From assembly GCA_014061035.1 (NCBI GenBank), contig JACGMN010000047.1, forward strand, positions 1 through 8,942: a stretch of DNA of 8,942 nucleotides. Direction: 5' to 3'. Both the position numbers and the translations under genes were made by a program. Below the pieces are notes generated by a model. That model was not told where the DNA came from and did no database searches. It saw only the letters and a list, made by a program, of their open reading frames with translations. This document shows positions 1 through 5,648 of the stretch, piece by piece (position 1 is the first letter of the stretch; every line of letters starts with the position of its first letter). This stretch comes from Candidatus Methanophagales archaeon (GTDB lineage: Archaea > Halobacteriota > Syntropharchaeia > Alkanophagales > Methanospirareceae).

Positions 1-1
1 A

Positions 2-211
2 CTACTGTGGCGTGGCAGTGAATACGTGAAGGAATTTCTTACAAAGACAAAGATAGACCTGGTCGTGCGAGACGCGGATGTTGAGAAGGTAGTAAAAACC
101 GTACGTGAAACTGCATACACGGGTAAGATCGGCGATGGCAAGATATTTGTGCTGCCTGTTGAAGAAGCGATAAGAGTAAGGACTGGAGAGAGGGGAGAAG
201 AAGCATTGTGA
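2..211 (+). CDS. glnB: PII-family nitrogen regulatory protein, C-terminal part (5' end outside window)
   Basis: This is the last 69 codons of a PII signal-transduction protein. The family is a small trimeric cytosolic sensor of ATP/ADP and 2-oxoglutarate that controls ammonium uptake and nitrogen assimilation. The reading frame is open from the left edge. It shows the end of the T-loop (WRGSEY, where the final Tyr aligns with Tyr51, the uridylylation site of E. coli GlnB), the B-loop TGKIGDGKIF, and the C-loop and tail RVRTGERGEEAL. A GTG at 26 lies inside the conserved core, so it is not the real start. One oddity is Trp where E. coli GlnB has Tyr46 in the YRG motif. GlnB and GlnK cannot be told apart here, because the N-terminus and any amtB neighbour lie outside the window. 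The gene is followed by a T-rich terminator, so it probably ends its own unit. Confidence 0.93.
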   Translation, partial: LLWRGSEYVKEFLTKTKIDLVVRDADVEKVVKTVRETAYTGKIGDGKIFVLPVEEAIRVRTGERGEEAL

Positions 212-213
212 GG

Positions 214-250
214 GTATCCAATCCCACACTCTTTTTTTTCTTTTAAAAAG
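214..250 (+). terminator. T-rich terminator after the PII gene
   Basis: A run of eight T (232-239) followed by CTTTT sits about 20 bases after the PII stop codon. A weak GGG/CCC fold lies upstream (213-226), and the T-tract is followed by a TTTCTTTT/AAAAAGAAA inverted repeat. T-tracts of this kind terminate archaeal RNA polymerase; the exact end point is inferred. Confidence 0.6.
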
Positions 251-269
251 AAATATTCAAAAATGATAG

Positions 270-298
270 CCACAGAGACCACAGAAGAGACTGAGAAA
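270..298. repeat. Short imperfect CCACAGAGA tandem repeat
   Basis: Two nine-base copies, CCACAGAGA and CCACAGAAG, are followed by a degenerate AGACTGAG just upstream of the methylase start. The stretch is too short to define a function. It resembles the other short-period intergenic repeats in this window. Confidence 0.4.
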
Positions 299-302
299 AA
301 CA

Positions 303-902
303 ATGAAGAAAAAGGAACTGGAAATCTTGTTGGAACGTGTGGAGGACATAAAGAACCCCGATGCAGATAGCGAGCAATACTCAACACCTGCTACCGTAGC
401 TTCTGAATTACTTTTTTTTGCGTTCGCGGACAGCGATATTGAAGACCGGGTAGTATACGATCTCGGATGCGGTAACGGGATACTTGGGATCGGTGCAAAA
501 TTATTGGGTGCACGCGAAGTAACCGGGATAGATAGAGACGGAGATGCGATAAACGTTGCGCGAAGAAATAGCAAAGAGCTGGAAGTGGATGTAGAATTCA
601 GAGAGTGTGATCTACAAGAAGTGAGTGGAAAAGTGGATACGGTCGTGATGAATCCGCCGTTTGGTGCACAACGGAAGAACAGGCATGCAGACAGACTTTT
701 TTTAGAAAAATCTTTCGAGATCGCAGCCGTTGTTTACACTATACTCAACGCAGGCAGTGAATCCTTTCTCAGAACTCTTCTTCCTTCTCAATCCGCAAAA
801 ATTTATCGCTACCCAGTCATTTTTCCGCTAAAACGGCGGTTCTGGTTCCATAAATCTGATATGAAGTCCATATCTGCCGATATATACCGGGTGGAGATGT
901 AG
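303..902 (+). CDS. METTL5-like RNA N6-adenine methyltransferase (COG2263 type)
   Basis: This is a predicted SAM-dependent RNA methylase of 199 residues, the usual size for the archaeal METTL5-like family. The order of elements matches the family: EQYSTP (24-29) ahead of the Rossmann fold, SAM-binding motif I DLGCGNG (53-59), acidic motif II GID (75-77), catalytic NPPFG (117-121) typical of N6-adenine methylases, then HADRLFLEK and an FWFHK segment near the C-terminus. Eukaryotic METTL5 modifies one adenine in the decoding region of small-subunit rRNA together with TRMT112. An equivalent 16S rRNA target is inference for this protein. The ATG lacks a clear Shine-Dalgarno site (AAAAAC lies upstream), so a leaderless or short-leader mRNA is possible. 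The gene converges on infB and its stop codon abuts a heptamer repeat array. Confidence 0.88.
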   Translation: MKKKELEILLERVEDIKNPDADSEQYSTPATVASELLFFAFADSDIEDRVVYDLGCGNGILGIGAKLLGAREVTGIDRDGDAINVARRNSKELEVDVEFRECDLQEVSGKVDTVVMNPPFGAQRKNRHADRLFLEKSFEIAAVVYTILNAGSESFLRTLLPSQSAKIYRYPVIFPLKRRFWFHKSDMKSISADIYRVEM

Positions 903-1025
903 GGGTGGGGTTCGGGGTTCTACGTTCTACGTTGAAGGGTTCAGGGTTCAGGGTTCAGGTCGCCCTTTAGCCTTTAGCCCTTAGCCCTTAGCCCTCACAC
1001 CTCATACCTCACACCTCACACCTAT
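900..1025. repeat. Continuous drifting heptamer tandem array filling the convergent gap
   Basis: The 119-base gap between the methylase stop and the infB stop can be read as an almost unbroken series of 7-base units. From position 907 they are GGGGTTC x2, TACGTTC, TACGTTG, AAGGGTT, CAGGGTT x2, CAGGTCG, CCCTTTA, GCCTTTA, GCCCTTA x2, GCCCTCA, CACCTCA, TACCTCA, CACCTCA and CACCTAT. The phase is kept while the unit changes stepwise. The last unit enters the infB stop codon (complement of 1022-1024). No gene, promoter or clear terminator is visible inside. It could act as a barrier or terminator between convergent genes, but that is inference. Confidence 0.85.
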
Positions 1026-2803
1026 ACAAATATCTTTTGTTTAATATCCAACAATTCATCCAGCACTTCCTCTTCATCTGGTGAGAGCACTCCGCTTCCG
1101 CTCCGGTTCTTCAGTTCAGTCAGTTCATCTCTGCTCAGATTCACGTACAAAATGTCATTCTCGTCGATATGCCGCCCAACCGTTGGCTTTTGTAATGCAA
1201 TCGCGACCTGCATGCCCTGCTCTGCACGCGGGATACTTTCGCTCTTATCACGAATCTCTTTTATCTGACCGACAGTTAGACCATCTGCTTTTATCAATTC
1301 CAGACCAGTCCTTATCTTACCAGAGAGTACTTCTACACCGACAATAGCAGGTTTACTCTGCCTGAAGATACAACCCGGCAGTATCTTTATCTTAGCAGGT
1401 GTCCTCAGCCGTTCCATAAGCTCCCGCTTCTCTTTCTCCTTCTCTACCTTTGACCACTGCTCATAATCTTCTATCAGGCGAAAGATGATATCGCTCGTAA
1501 AAACAGGTATTCCGGCTTGCAACGCTGCTTCCTTTGCATCCGGCAGTACCTTAACGCCAAAGCCTAAAATAACTCTCAAAAAGCGATTCTTAACTGCAGT
1601 AGCCTCTATTACATCTCGTCTGGATATGTCACCAACGTCTGCTCGTTTTATCGCATCTATTCCTTCATCGGTAAGCTCCAGCACGAGTGCCTCCAGCGAG
1701 CCCATTGTATCCGCCTTTATAATTACTCCTTCTGGACTTGTTTCCATCTTCATCGCTTCTATATCGCTCTTCACTTCGTTCATTACGTCTTCAAGTACAG
1801 CGTCCGCGTCTTCTCGAACCACGCGTACAAGTGAACCCGGAAGAGCGGATTCCAGATCAGGAGCAACTATTTTAACCCCTGATGCGGCATTCACCGTCCT
1901 CTCTCGCTTAAATTTCTTCTCTATTATTATCTCTTGCAGCGCGCGAGGCTTTAACAACGTCTTCACTCGCGTGACGATCGGTTCCTCCACTGTACTGCCC
2001 ACGACTATCCTATCACCGATGTTGAGTCTGCCATCATACAAGATCACATCTATCGTTGTCCCGAGTCCTTTTTCCTCTTTCTTTTCTAATATCGTGCCTA
2101 CACCCGCCTCTTCTAAATGGAGCTGTAAAGTTCGCTCGAAATACTTCTGCGACAAGCCTATTAGCACGAGCAGCAGATCAGCTATACCTTCCCCGGTCTT
2201 CGCACTCACAGGCACGATACCAACGGTCTTTGAGAAATCACTTATCCGGTCGTATCGATCTGCTGAGAAACCTTTATCGTAAAGCTCGCCTACTATCTTG
2301 TATATACAAGCATCCACTTCTCTGCACGCATATTCCGGCTGGCTGCTATAGTTAATCAGGAACGGTTTATCTATTGAGTTCCACCCGTTTATCCTGTCTA
2401 TTTTGTTCAATGCAACGACAAACGGCGTTTTTAATAACCGTAGAATATTCAATGATTCGTAAGTCTGCATCTGAAATCCTTCCATCACGTCTACCACGAT
2501 GACCGCGACGTCTGCTAACGCACTTCCTCTCTTCCTCAATGATGCGAAGGCATGATGGCCAGGAGTGTCAATAAAAAGCAAACCGGGAACGTCTATTCCT
2601 CTCCAGTCTGTTTTTAACTGCTCACAAATAGTTTTTATCGTACTGATAGGGATCTCTGTTGCGCCTATATGCTGCGTAACTCGACCTGCCTCCTTCTTTG
2701 CTATTGCTGTCCCCCGTAGTGAGTCAAGTAACGTGGTCTTACCATGGTCTATATGCCCTACAACCGAGAGAATGGGTGTCCGTATCTCGCGCTTTCTGTC
2801 CAT
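1022..2803 (-). CDS. infB: Translation initiation factor aIF5B (IF2-like GTPase)
   Basis: The product is the archaeal homologue of eIF5B/IF2, which promotes ribosomal subunit joining and placement of the initiator tRNA with GTP hydrolysis. At 593 residues it is the normal archaeal length and lacks the long N-terminal extension of bacterial or eukaryotic forms. The GTPase motifs are complete: G1 GHIDHGKT (16-23), G2 RVTQHIGAT (41-49), G3 DTPGH (79-83), G4 NKID (133-136) and G5 SAK (200-202). A beta-barrel domain II (about 230-330, with TVEEPIVTRVKTLLKPRAL), domain III and the C-terminal tRNA-binding domain IV follow. The ATG is preceded by AGGAGG (2815-2820) with an 11-base spacer. It starts 34 bases after dnaJ, so the two are probably co-transcribed. 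The stop codon lies inside a repeat segment that recurs near 4.9 kb. Confidence 0.97.
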   Translation of the reverse strand: MDRKREIRTPILSVVGHIDHGKTTLLDSLRGTAIAKKEAGRVTQHIGATEIPISTIKTICEQLKTDWRGIDVPGLLFIDTPGHHAFASLRKRGSALADVAVIVVDVMEGFQMQTYESLNILRLLKTPFVVALNKIDRINGWNSIDKPFLINYSSQPEYACREVDACIYKIVGELYDKGFSADRYDRISDFSKTVGIVPVSAKTGEGIADLLLVLIGLSQKYFERTLQLHLEEAGVGTILEKKEEKGLGTTIDVILYDGRLNIGDRIVVGSTVEEPIVTRVKTLLKPRALQEIIIEKKFKRERTVNAASGVKIVAPDLESALPGSLVRVVREDADAVLEDVMNEVKSDIEAMKMETSPEGVIIKADTMGSLEALVLELTDEGIDAIKRADVGDISRRDVIEATAVKNRFLRVILGFGVKVLPDAKEAALQAGIPVFTSDIIFRLIEDYEQWSKVEKEKEKRELMERLRTPAKIKILPGCIFRQSKPAIVGVEVLSGKIRTGLELIKADGLTVGQIKEIRDKSESIPRAEQGMQVAIALQKPTVGRHIDENDILYVNLSRDELTELKNRSGSGVLSPDEEEVLDELLDIKQKIFV

Positions 2804-2837
2804 AATACATTTCGCCTCCTTCTTTCTTATTCATTTC

Positions 2838-4106
2838 TTACTCGCTTCCACTTTCACTTCCTATTCCAGTTCTGCTTTTATCTCTGCTCCACCATGAGAA
2901 ACTTTTCTTCTGCTTTCTTCCTTCTTCTTCTTTTTTGTCTTCTTTTTCGTATTTATCGAATTCATGCAGTAATTCTTTCTGCTTTTTACTAAGTTTTTTT
3001 GGCGTTACTACATTCACTCGCACTATCATGTTCCCTCTGCCATAGCCCTTCAGATCTGGCATTCCCATGTTCTTCAACCTGAAGTTCGTACCTGATTGCG
3101 TGCCCGCAGGTATCTTTATTCTCGCACTGTTATTATCTATAGTCCTTACTTCTACATCATCACCAAATACCAGTTGCGTGAAGCGAACCGGGATTTCACA
3201 GAATAGGTCATTCCCAGCTCTTCTAAAGAATTCATGCTCTTTCACATTGATTACAACGAACAAATCGCCCGGTGGTCCGCCTCTTTCACCTACACCGCCT
3301 TCACCTGAGATCCGTAATCTACTGCCTGAATCTACACCCGGTGGTATCCTCACAGATATCTGCTTAGTTACTTTAATCTTCCCGGAGCCATTACAATCAT
3401 CGCAAGGATTCTTTATCTTTTGCCCACTACCGTCACAATGCGGGCATACGGAGACAGAGATGAACTGAGCAAAGCCTTGCCTCAGCACTTTTCTCAACTG
3501 CCCGGAGCCGCTACATGCAGAGCAGACTTCTATCCCACCCGAACTCACTCCAGTTCCGTTACAGGACGGACATCGCTCTTCTTTGAAGATGCTCACCTCT
3601 TTCTTCATTCCTTTCGCGGCATCCTCAAGGTCTATCTCAAGGTCATATCTGAGGTCGCTTCCTCTCGTTGGTCTGACTCTCTCGTAGCCCATATCCCTAT
3701 CCATGCCCCTGTCGAAGAACATATCGAAGAAGGAGGTTCTTGCTCCTGCTCCAACATCTGCACCTGCACCTGTACTCGCTCTACCACCGAAAAAACTCTT
3801 TAATAAATCACCAAAGATGTCCTCTACATCATTAAACCTTGTAAAATCAGACCACTCGAATCCTCCTGGGCCGAAATCAACACCCGCCTGCCCAAATTTA
3901 TCATAATTCATCTTCTTCTGCGGGTCTGATAAGACCTCGTAAGCCTCAGATATTTCTTTAAACTTTTTCTCTGCCTCTTTTGCGTTATCTTTATTCAGAT
4001 CAGGATGATATTTCTTCGCTAATCTACGATATGCACGCTTTATATCTTCCTTTGATGCTTCTCTGCCTACACCTAAAATAGTGTAGTAATCTTTCTTCTC
4101 TGTCAC
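2838..4106 (-). CDS. dnaJ: Chaperone protein DnaJ (type I Hsp40)
   Basis: The product is a co-chaperone that delivers unfolded protein to DnaK and stimulates its ATPase. It has 422 residues and the full type I layout: J domain (about 5-72) with HPD at 34-36, a G/F-rich linker (about 72-130), four zinc-binding CxxCxGxG repeats (179-186, 195-202, 221-228, 235-242), C-terminal substrate-binding domains (about 245-370), then a charged tail (about 371-422) rich in Lys and Glu. Two features are unusual: a low-complexity GAGADVGAGA stretch (113-122) coded by a hexamer repeat, and the charged tail, coded by a long pyrimidine tract on the plus strand (about 2901-2948). No dnaK or grpE is next to it; the downstream partner is infB. 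AGGA lies five bases ahead of the ATG, and a TATA box lies about 60 bases upstream. Confidence 0.97.
   Translation of the reverse strand: MTEKKDYYTILGVGREASKEDIKRAYRRLAKKYHPDLNKDNAKEAEKKFKEISEAYEVLSDPQKKMNYDKFGQAGVDFGPGGFEWSDFTRFNDVEDIFGDLLKSFFGGRASTGAGADVGAGARTSFFDMFFDRGMDRDMGYERVRPTRGSDLRYDLEIDLEDAAKGMKKEVSIFKEERCPSCNGTGVSSGGIEVCSACSGSGQLRKVLRQGFAQFISVSVCPHCDGSGQKIKNPCDDCNGSGKIKVTKQISVRIPPGVDSGSRLRISGEGGVGERGGPPGDLFVVINVKEHEFFRRAGNDLFCEIPVRFTQLVFGDDVEVRTIDNNSARIKIPAGTQSGTNFRLKNMGMPDLKGYGRGNMIVRVNVVTPKKLSKKQKELLHEFDKYEKEDKKEEEGRKQKKSFSWWSRDKSRTGIGSESGSE
3741..3776. repeat. In-frame hexamer repeat inside dnaJ
   Basis: Read on the plus strand, the units are TGCTCC x2, AACATC, TGCACC x2 and TGTACT, all in one six-base phase. 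They code for the alternating Gly/Ala low-complexity stretch in the DnaJ G/F linker. Because the period is a multiple of three, the reading frame survives changes in copy number. Confidence 0.7.
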
Positions 4107-4161
4107 TTCCTATTTCTGCCTCCATTATTATCTATCGCTATCTAAATATTTTATCTTTTAA

Positions 4162-4176
4162 GGTATAAAGTTTTTA
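4162..4176 (-). promoter_or_regulatory. BRE/TATA promoter of dnaJ-infB
   Basis: On the minus strand an A-rich BRE-like stretch (AAAAAC) directly precedes TTTATACC, a good archaeal TATA box. It sits about 60 bases from the dnaJ start codon, which predicts a leader of roughly 35 bases. The box overlaps the 9-mer TTATACCTT, which also occurs at the divergent promoter. Confidence 0.6.
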
Positions 4177-4256
4177 ACGCGGCGCCGTACATGCAGATGG
4201 TTCAGTTATTATTGCTTCACTCCAACGGAAGTAAACGGGTTTATCTTGCCGTTACC

Positions 4257-4275
4257 TTATACCTTTATATATACC
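4257..4275 (+). promoter_or_regulatory. TATA promoter of the winged-helix gene
   Basis: The stretch TTATACCTTTATATATACC contains a near-consensus archaeal TATA box (TTTATATA, 4264-4271) about 64 bases ahead of the proposed TTG start. Transcription would begin near 4295. The 9-mer TTATACCTT overlaps its upstream edge, as it does at the dnaJ promoter. The rest of the 228-base divergent region holds a perfect 8-base palindrome CGGCGCCG (4180-4187) and an AACGG/CCGTT inverted repeat (4224-4253). Their role is unknown. Confidence 0.65.
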
Positions 4276-4299
4276 CATTGTTTATATTTCATTTGTTCA

Positions 4300-4331
4300 G
4301 TGAATAGATGAATAGGTGAACGGGTGATAAG
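4300..4331 (+). repeat. Degenerate octamer repeat containing the ribosome binding site
   Basis: Four successive eight-base units fill the predicted leader: GTGAATAG, ATGAATAG, GTGAACGG and GTGATAAG. The junction of the last two creates GGTGAT (4323-4328), a good match to the archaeal Shine-Dalgarno sequence, six bases ahead of TTG at 4335. Confidence 0.65.
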
Positions 4332-4334
4332 GCG

Positions 4335-4814
4335 TTGAAGATACGCGTGGAAGTAACGGATGAAGAAGGTATGAAGTCATCCATAGAGAAGGAGGGTGAT
4401 TTACATATTGAGATGCTCAGGCTGCTTACGATAAGGGATGTAACAAAGTTTTTAGAGCTGCAGCTTTCTCCTCTTCCTATTAGGAACGCTTACGATCGCG
4501 ATGTCGAAGATTTAACGATAAAAGAAAGATTGGCTTCTTTTTTACGCTTTGATGAACAGGCACCGAAAGGTTGGTTCACTTCTTCACAGATAAGAAGAAT
4601 ATATGAAGAGGTATTCGATGAGACTCTGAGTATGAGTACTGTATCAACTTATCTTGCAAACATGCATTCCAGTGGTATTTTAGAGAGAAAAGGAAGCAGA
4701 GCAATGAGACAGTACCGGTCGGTTGCCACAGAGAGCGAGAACACGGAAGCCGCAGGAGTCGAAGAATATGGCGTAAAAATGCGCGCCGTAAGCGACTCAT
4801 TCTCACGTTCATAG
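4335..4814 (+). CDS. Winged helix-turn-helix protein of unknown function
   Basis: This is a protein of 159 residues that I do not assign to a named family. The N-terminal 45 residues look like a small separate region. Residues about 62-129 read as a winged-helix DNA-binding domain: TIKERLASFL, then WFTSSQIRRIYEEVF, a recognition-helix-like SMSTVSTYLANM (99-110), and a wing GILERKGSRAMRQYR (114-128). The C-terminal 30 residues are polar and probably disordered. The TTG start is chosen because GGTGAT lies six bases upstream; TGA at 4317 closes the frame before it, and the next in-frame candidates are GTG 4347 and ATG 4371. It is divergent from dnaJ-infB and could regulate that unit or itself, but this is inference from position only. 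Confidence 0.75.
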   Translation: MKIRVEVTDEEGMKSSIEKEGDLHIEMLRLLTIRDVTKFLELQLSPLPIRNAYDRDVEDLTIKERLASFLRFDEQAPKGWFTSSQIRRIYEEVFDETLSMSTVSTYLANMHSSGILERKGSRAMRQYRSVATESENTEAAGVEEYGVKMRAVSDSFSRS

Positions 4815-4841
4815 TGATCAATCGCAGCCTGAAGTTAGGAA

Positions 4842-4860
4842 CAAGAAAAAATAAATTTTG
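4842..4860 (-). terminator. Possible T-rich terminator for the trx-polB-uppS-thpR unit
   Basis: On the minus strand this reads as CAAAATTTATTTTTTCTTG, with a run of six T, about 165 bases after the thpR stop codon. It lies beyond the inverted-repeat element. No better T-tract is visible closer to thpR, so the assignment is tentative. Confidence 0.3.
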
Positions 4861-4867
4861 ATAATCG

Positions 4868-4895
4868 GACGCAGATGAACGCAGATAATCAGGAT
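4868..4895. repeat. Short GACGCAGAT tandem repeat
   Basis: GACGCAGAT, GAACGCAGAT and a degenerate AATCAGGAT run directly into the left inverted end of the neighbouring element. The units are nine to ten bases. The stretch is noncoding and of unknown function. Confidence 0.45.
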
Positions 4896-4995
4896 TTGTA
4901 TTTGTATAGGTGTGAGGTTTGAGGTCTTTGACTTACTATATACTCACACCTCACACCTCACACCTCACACCTTCGTCGTAGCTATACAAATACAA
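4896..4995. repeat. 100-base element with 14-bp inverted ends and heptamer core
   Basis: The ends TTGTATTTGTATAG (4896-4909) and CTATACAAATACAA (4982-4995) are perfect reverse complements. Between them is a heptamer series in one phase: AGGTGTG, AGGTTTG, AGGTCTT, TGACTTA, CTATATA, CTCACAC x4, CTTCGTC and GTAGCTA (4908-4984). The left units are the reverse complement of the right ones, so a transcript could fold into a long hairpin. GAT flanks both sides, which is too short to prove insertion. The element lies between two converging genes and could help end transcription. Confidence 0.75.
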
Positions 4996-5021
4996 GATTT
5001 TTATACCCCGAACCCAGAACT

Positions 5022-5639
5022 TCACAGTCTCTTCACATACAAATCTTCATAAATTGGTCCTCCGGGCGTAAGCGTGCTTTTCTTTAATTTCAGTTCTTCC
5101 ACGCACATCTTCCCTACTTCTACATCTCTCAGCTCCACTATCTTCTCCGTTACACATTCCAATTCGTTCTTTGACCGCAAAGGCTTCTTCACCCGGCAGA
5201 GCGTAACGTGCGCACTGAACCGCTTTTCACGCGGAAACCCTAATCTGTGCATTTCACGTTCCACCTCTTCTTGTAACGCCTTCAACCGCTCCTTCCCCTC
5301 CCGAATACCTATCCAGATAACCCGTATCTTTCGCGCTATAAATTTCTCCGGCGACGACGCTGAAGCCGAATCCGACGCCGGAGCCGCTGGAAAGAATCCC
5401 ACACCCCTAAGTCCGATATCAAATGGTTTCTGAGTTATTTCTGCCAATCCGCTCTTAATTCGTTCCACGTCATCTTCTGAGACGTCGCCAAGGAATTTTA
5501 CCGTTTGATGCGCATGAGCCAGATCTACGAATTTCGCTGCACCAGGACTATGCACTTTTAAGAACGCAAATTCATTCTGTATCTCTGCTATCTTTACTCT
5601 TATCTTCTCAGATAGGTCAATTGCGATAAAAACTCTCAT
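5022..5639 (-). CDS. thpR: RNA 2',3'-cyclic phosphodiesterase (2'-5' RNA ligase family)
   Basis: This enzyme family opens RNA 2',3'-cyclic phosphates and can reversibly join tRNA halves through a 2'-5' bond in vitro; the cellular role is unclear. The protein has two internal repeats with the paired catalytic HxT motifs, HQTVKFLG (His44 from this start) and HVTLCRVK (His144), and the conserved C-terminal TPGGPIYEDLY. The ATG at 5639 is chosen because the family begins MRxFIAIDL and AGGTGA lies five bases upstream. A GTG at 5648, three codons earlier and directly after the uppS stop, has AGGAG six bases upstream and is a real alternative. One oddity is an Ala/Ser-rich insertion (about residues 85-98) after GFFP, coded by a hexamer repeat, where relatives usually have a short loop. 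It is the last gene of the trx operon. Confidence 0.93.
   Translation of the reverse strand: MRVFIAIDLSEKIRVKIAEIQNEFAFLKVHSPGAAKFVDLAHAHQTVKFLGDVSEDDVERIKSGLAEITQKPFDIGLRGVGFFPAAPASDSASASSPEKFIARKIRVIWIGIREGKERLKALQEEVEREMHRLGFPREKRFSAHVTLCRVKKPLRSKNELECVTEKIVELRDVEVGKMCVEELKLKKSTLTPGGPIYEDLYVKRL
5353..5388. repeat. In-frame hexamer repeat inside thpR
   Basis: Read on the plus strand, the six-base units are GACGAC, GCTGAA, GCCGAA, TCCGAC, GCCGGA and GCCGCT. They code for the alternating Ala/Ser insertion in the phosphodiesterase. The frame is kept. Confidence 0.6.
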
Positions 5640-5648
5640 GGCTCTCAC

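Noticed and set aside
26..211. A complete 61-codon gene starting at GTG 26
   Set aside because: The frame is open to the left edge and the upstream codons encode conserved PII T-loop residues, so it is the tail of a longer gene.
901..1021. CRISPR array
   Set aside because: The units are seven bases with no spacers, and no cas gene is near.
1485..2282. A 265-codon plus-strand ORF
   Set aside because: It lies fully inside infB on the opposite strand. Its Ser/Thr-rich translation has no recognisable motif, and infB is unmistakable.
2901..2948. Long pyrimidine tract as a triplex (H-DNA) or terminator signal
   Set aside because: It simply encodes the Lys/Glu-rich DnaJ tail, has no clear mirror symmetry and lies within the gene.
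3067..3906. Several plus-strand ORFs of 67-133 codons opposite dnaJ
   Set aside because: They are low-complexity antisense translations of the DnaJ zinc-finger and G/F coding region.
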